A stretch of DNA of 10,134 nt from Pseudomonadota bacterium (GTDB lineage Bacteria > Pseudomonadota > Alphaproteobacteria > Rhizobiales > Devosiaceae), in the NCBI GenBank assembly GCA_023431205.1, contig JAEYXQ010000074.1:1-10134 (forward strand), read 5' to 3'. Made by a program: the position numbers and the translations under genes. The notes beneath the pieces were generated by a model that was not told where the DNA came from, did no database searches, and saw only the letters and a program-made list of their open reading frames with translations. Shown piece by piece: positions 8,952 to 10,134 of this stretch (positions are counted from its first letter, which is position 1; each line of letters starts with the position of its first letter).

Positions 8952-9533
8952 TTAGAAGTGGTAGAACACGCCGACGGTGGCCTTGGTGGACTCGAAGAAC
9001 GCGTCCGGAGCCGTACCGTCGAAGTCGCCCTGGCCAACAACTTCACCGCGGACGGTGACAGCGTCGGTCACGGCGAACTCAACACCACCACCGAGCTGGT
9101 AGAGGCCGCTGTTGACACCGTTGATGGTCTGAACGCCAACGCCACCGATGGCGTAGACGAGGACGGCGTCGGTCACGACGGCACCGGCGCGCAGATTGGC
9201 GAAGAACTCGCCAGTGCTGTAGCCACCGTTCCAGAGGTAGTCACCGGTCACTTCGGCACCGATCAGGAAGGGATCGGCCGGAATGAAGTTCACGCCGACA
9301 GCGGCGCCAACAACACCCGAGGTGACGGCCGGGCCAGCGGCGATAGCGCCGAAGGCGTTGGTGCCGAGGAACTGGCCACCGACGCGAGCACCGACATACA
9401 GACCTTCCCAATCGAAGCCGGCAGCTTCGTAGATCGGCTGCGGGGTGGTCGGGATGATCAGGTCAGCGGCCTGAGCACCACCAACGAGCAGCGCAGCGGC
9501 AGCAACGCCGAGAGAAAGCGAACGTACAAACAT
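8952..9533 (-). CDS. Small outer-membrane beta-barrel protein (Omp25/Omp31-like family)
   Basis: The product is 193 aa. Residues 1-22 are a clear Sec signal peptide: MFVR, a hydrophobic core, and a Leader peptidase site at AQA|AD. The mature ~171 residues show alternating polar/hydrophobic strands rich in Gly and aromatic residues (FDWEGLYVGARVGGQFLG near the start), and the protein ends in Phe (VFYHF), the usual signal for insertion by the BAM machinery. Size and pattern suggest an eight-stranded barrel like the small surface proteins of rhizobia and Brucella; a pore function is not shown. I chose the ATG at 9533 rather than one at 9548, since GGGAG (9546-9542) lies 8 nt before the former and the latter lies inside that site. 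It resembles the partial gene upstream, suggesting a tandem duplication. A strong terminator follows. The exact role is unknown. Confidence 0.88.
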   Translation of the reverse strand: MFVRSLSLGVAAAALLVGGAQAADLIIPTTPQPIYEAAGFDWEGLYVGARVGGQFLGTNAFGAIAAGPAVTSGVVGAAVGVNFIPADPFLIGAEVTGDYLWNGGYSTGEFFANLRAGAVVTDAVLVYAIGGVGVQTINGVNSGLYQLGGGVEFAVTDAVTVRGEVVGQGDFDGTAPDAFFESTKATVGVFYHF

Positions 9534-9541
9534 ATCTTGCA

Positions 9542-9546
9542 CTCCC
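9542..9546 (-). promoter_or_regulatory. Ribosome binding site that fixes the start of the small barrel gene
   Basis: The minus strand reads GGGAG, 8 nt before the ATG at 9533. An earlier in-frame ATG at 9548-9546 overlaps this site and would put MGVQD in front of a signal peptide that already starts well at MFVRS. Confidence 0.7.
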
Positions 9547-9570
9547 ATAGAGTTAACCGTAGTCGGCCGT

Positions 9571-9599
9571 TAGATGCCTCACCCTAACGCGCGACACAA
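9571..9599 (-). promoter_or_regulatory. Candidate housekeeping promoter of the small barrel gene
   Basis: On the minus strand TTGTGT (9599-9594) and CATCTA (9576-9571) are spaced by 17 nt, which gives a start near 9564 and a leader of about 30 nt. The -10 box is a weak match, so this is tentative. A dyad, CGTTAG-N10-CTAACG (9568-9589), overlaps the -10 box. Confidence 0.35.
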
Positions 9600-9801
9600 C
9601 CCCGTGGCCCACCATTTTGAGCGGTGCGGATAAGAATCCATGACCATTTGAGGGCAGGTGTTGCACCGTTACCGCGCCTTTGGCTCAATTTGATACAAAT
9701 GCGACGAATACGTAGAGCGATGAGGGCGCTGGAGTGGCGCAATCTGGGCAGAAATATGTCGGCCGTCAAGCGCTTTGAGAATCGCCTGCCGGGCGACCAC
9801 A
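9600..9801 (-). other. Remaining spacer between the two barrel genes
   Basis: With the promoter region beside it, this makes a 268-bp gap. A weak hairpin, TCGCC-N5-GGCGA (9782-9796), begins a few bases after the upstream stop and has only a short pyrimidine tail (TTCTC), so it is at best a poor terminator. A second promoter-like pair, TTGACG (9769-9764) and CAGATT (9746-9741), has a 17-nt spacer. A dyad, ATTTG-ATA-CAAAT, lies at 9688-9700. A 72-codon open frame over 9584-9802 has no ribosome site and an Arg-rich composition, and I do not consider it a gene. Confidence 0.4.
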
Positions 9802-10134
9802 TCAGAAGTGGAAATTTGTGCCGATGGTGAACTGGTTGGACGCATTCCCACCGGCGACCGGGATGCTGCGCAGGTACTGGGCTTCGATCGTGAGGCTGTC
9901 GCTGAGGGCCATCTCGGCACCGAGCCCCAGCAGCACATCTTCTTTGGCGGGGGCCCCGAGATCGATGCCGTAGCCACCGGCGGCATAGATCACCACGTCG
10001 TCGGTCGCTACGAGGCCGGCCCGGCCGAGCAGCTGGCCATAGCTGGTCTCGCCCACCCCGCCGGTGAGCCCTTCAACGGCGACTTCAGCGCCAACAAGAT
10101 AGAAGTCGAACTGGGCATTCACGCCAGCCTGGAT
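9802..10134 (-). CDS. Outer-membrane beta-barrel protein, 5' part outside the window
   Basis: The last 110 residues are visible, ending at TGA (9804-9802); the frame is open to the window edge and the start lies beyond it. The visible part begins IQAGVNAQFDFYLVGAEVAV, a typical paired strand of Omp25/Omp31-like barrels (a 'GxQxGYN...VVGAE' pattern). It continues with alternating strands such as DDVVIYAAGGYGIDLG and SLTIEAQYL, and ends in Phe (TIGTNFHF), the BAM recognition end. A GTG at 10122-10120 is an internal Val, not the start. The segment GLVATDDVVIYAAGGYGI matches GAVVTDAVLVYAIGGVGV of the next gene in spacing and many residues, so the two are probably paralogues. Its role in the cell cannot be told from this part. 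Confidence 0.82.
   Translation of the reverse strand: MQAGVNAQFDFYLVGAEVAVEGLTGGVGETSYGQLLGRAGLVATDDVVIYAAGGYGIDLGAPAKEDVLLGLGAEMALSDSLTIEAQYLRSIPVAGGNASNQFTIGTNFHF

Noticed and set aside
8606..9046. Minus-strand open frame of 146 codons across the end of the barrel gene and the nuo leader
   Set aside because: It overlaps the barrel gene in another phase, runs through the terminator hairpin, and has no ribosome site or recognisable domain.
9584..9802. 72-codon minus-strand frame starting at the stop of the partial barrel gene
   Set aside because: The TGATG overlap looks like coupling, but no ribosome site is seen, the product is Arg-rich without a pattern, and it covers the likely promoter of the next gene.

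Overview
The window is an ordinary-looking alphaproteobacterial chromosome segment, GC-rich in the coding parts. All genes lie on the minus strand. The subunit sequences closely resemble those I know from the Hyphomicrobiales (Rhizobiales). Examples are the NuoB and NuoF wording, a NuoE with a long Ala/Pro linker and a C-terminal helix-hairpin-helix domain, and Omp25/Omp31-like small barrels with an 'ADL' start after the signal peptide. A Devosia-like or related rhizobial genus is my guess; the sequence alone does not prove a genus.

Layout, read in the direction of transcription (high to low coordinates). At 10134-9802 is the C-terminal part of an outer-membrane beta-barrel protein whose start lies outside the window. 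A 268-bp spacer (9801-9534) holds candidate promoter elements and two short dyads. At 9533-8952 is a complete second small beta-barrel protein with a clear signal peptide. It is followed by a strong intrinsic terminator (8897-8862). A 358-bp spacer (8951-8594) holds this terminator and then the leader of the next operon. From 8593 to the left edge runs nuoA-nuoB-nuoC-nuoD-nuoE-nuoF-nuoG-nuoH, with nuoH cut by the window edge a few codons before its expected end.

The eight nuo genes are packed with overlaps of 10, 4 and 1 bp and gaps of 11, 4 and 9 bp, so they are almost certainly one translationally coupled transcript. The expected remainder (nuoI-nuoN) would lie beyond position 1. Together they encode the proton-pumping NADH:quinone oxidoreductase (complex I). 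NuoE, F and G form the NADH-oxidising arm, with FMN and clusters N1a, N3, N1b, N4 and N5 visible as intact cysteine/histidine ligands. NuoB, C and D form the connecting module, with cluster N2 and the quinone-site His/Tyr in NuoD. NuoA and NuoH are membrane subunits at the quinone chamber. No cofactor ligand that I could check is missing.

I found no exotic or mobile system. The points most worth a second look are the helix-hairpin-helix extension of NuoE, the pair of related barrel genes upstream, and several dyads in the two intergenic regions.
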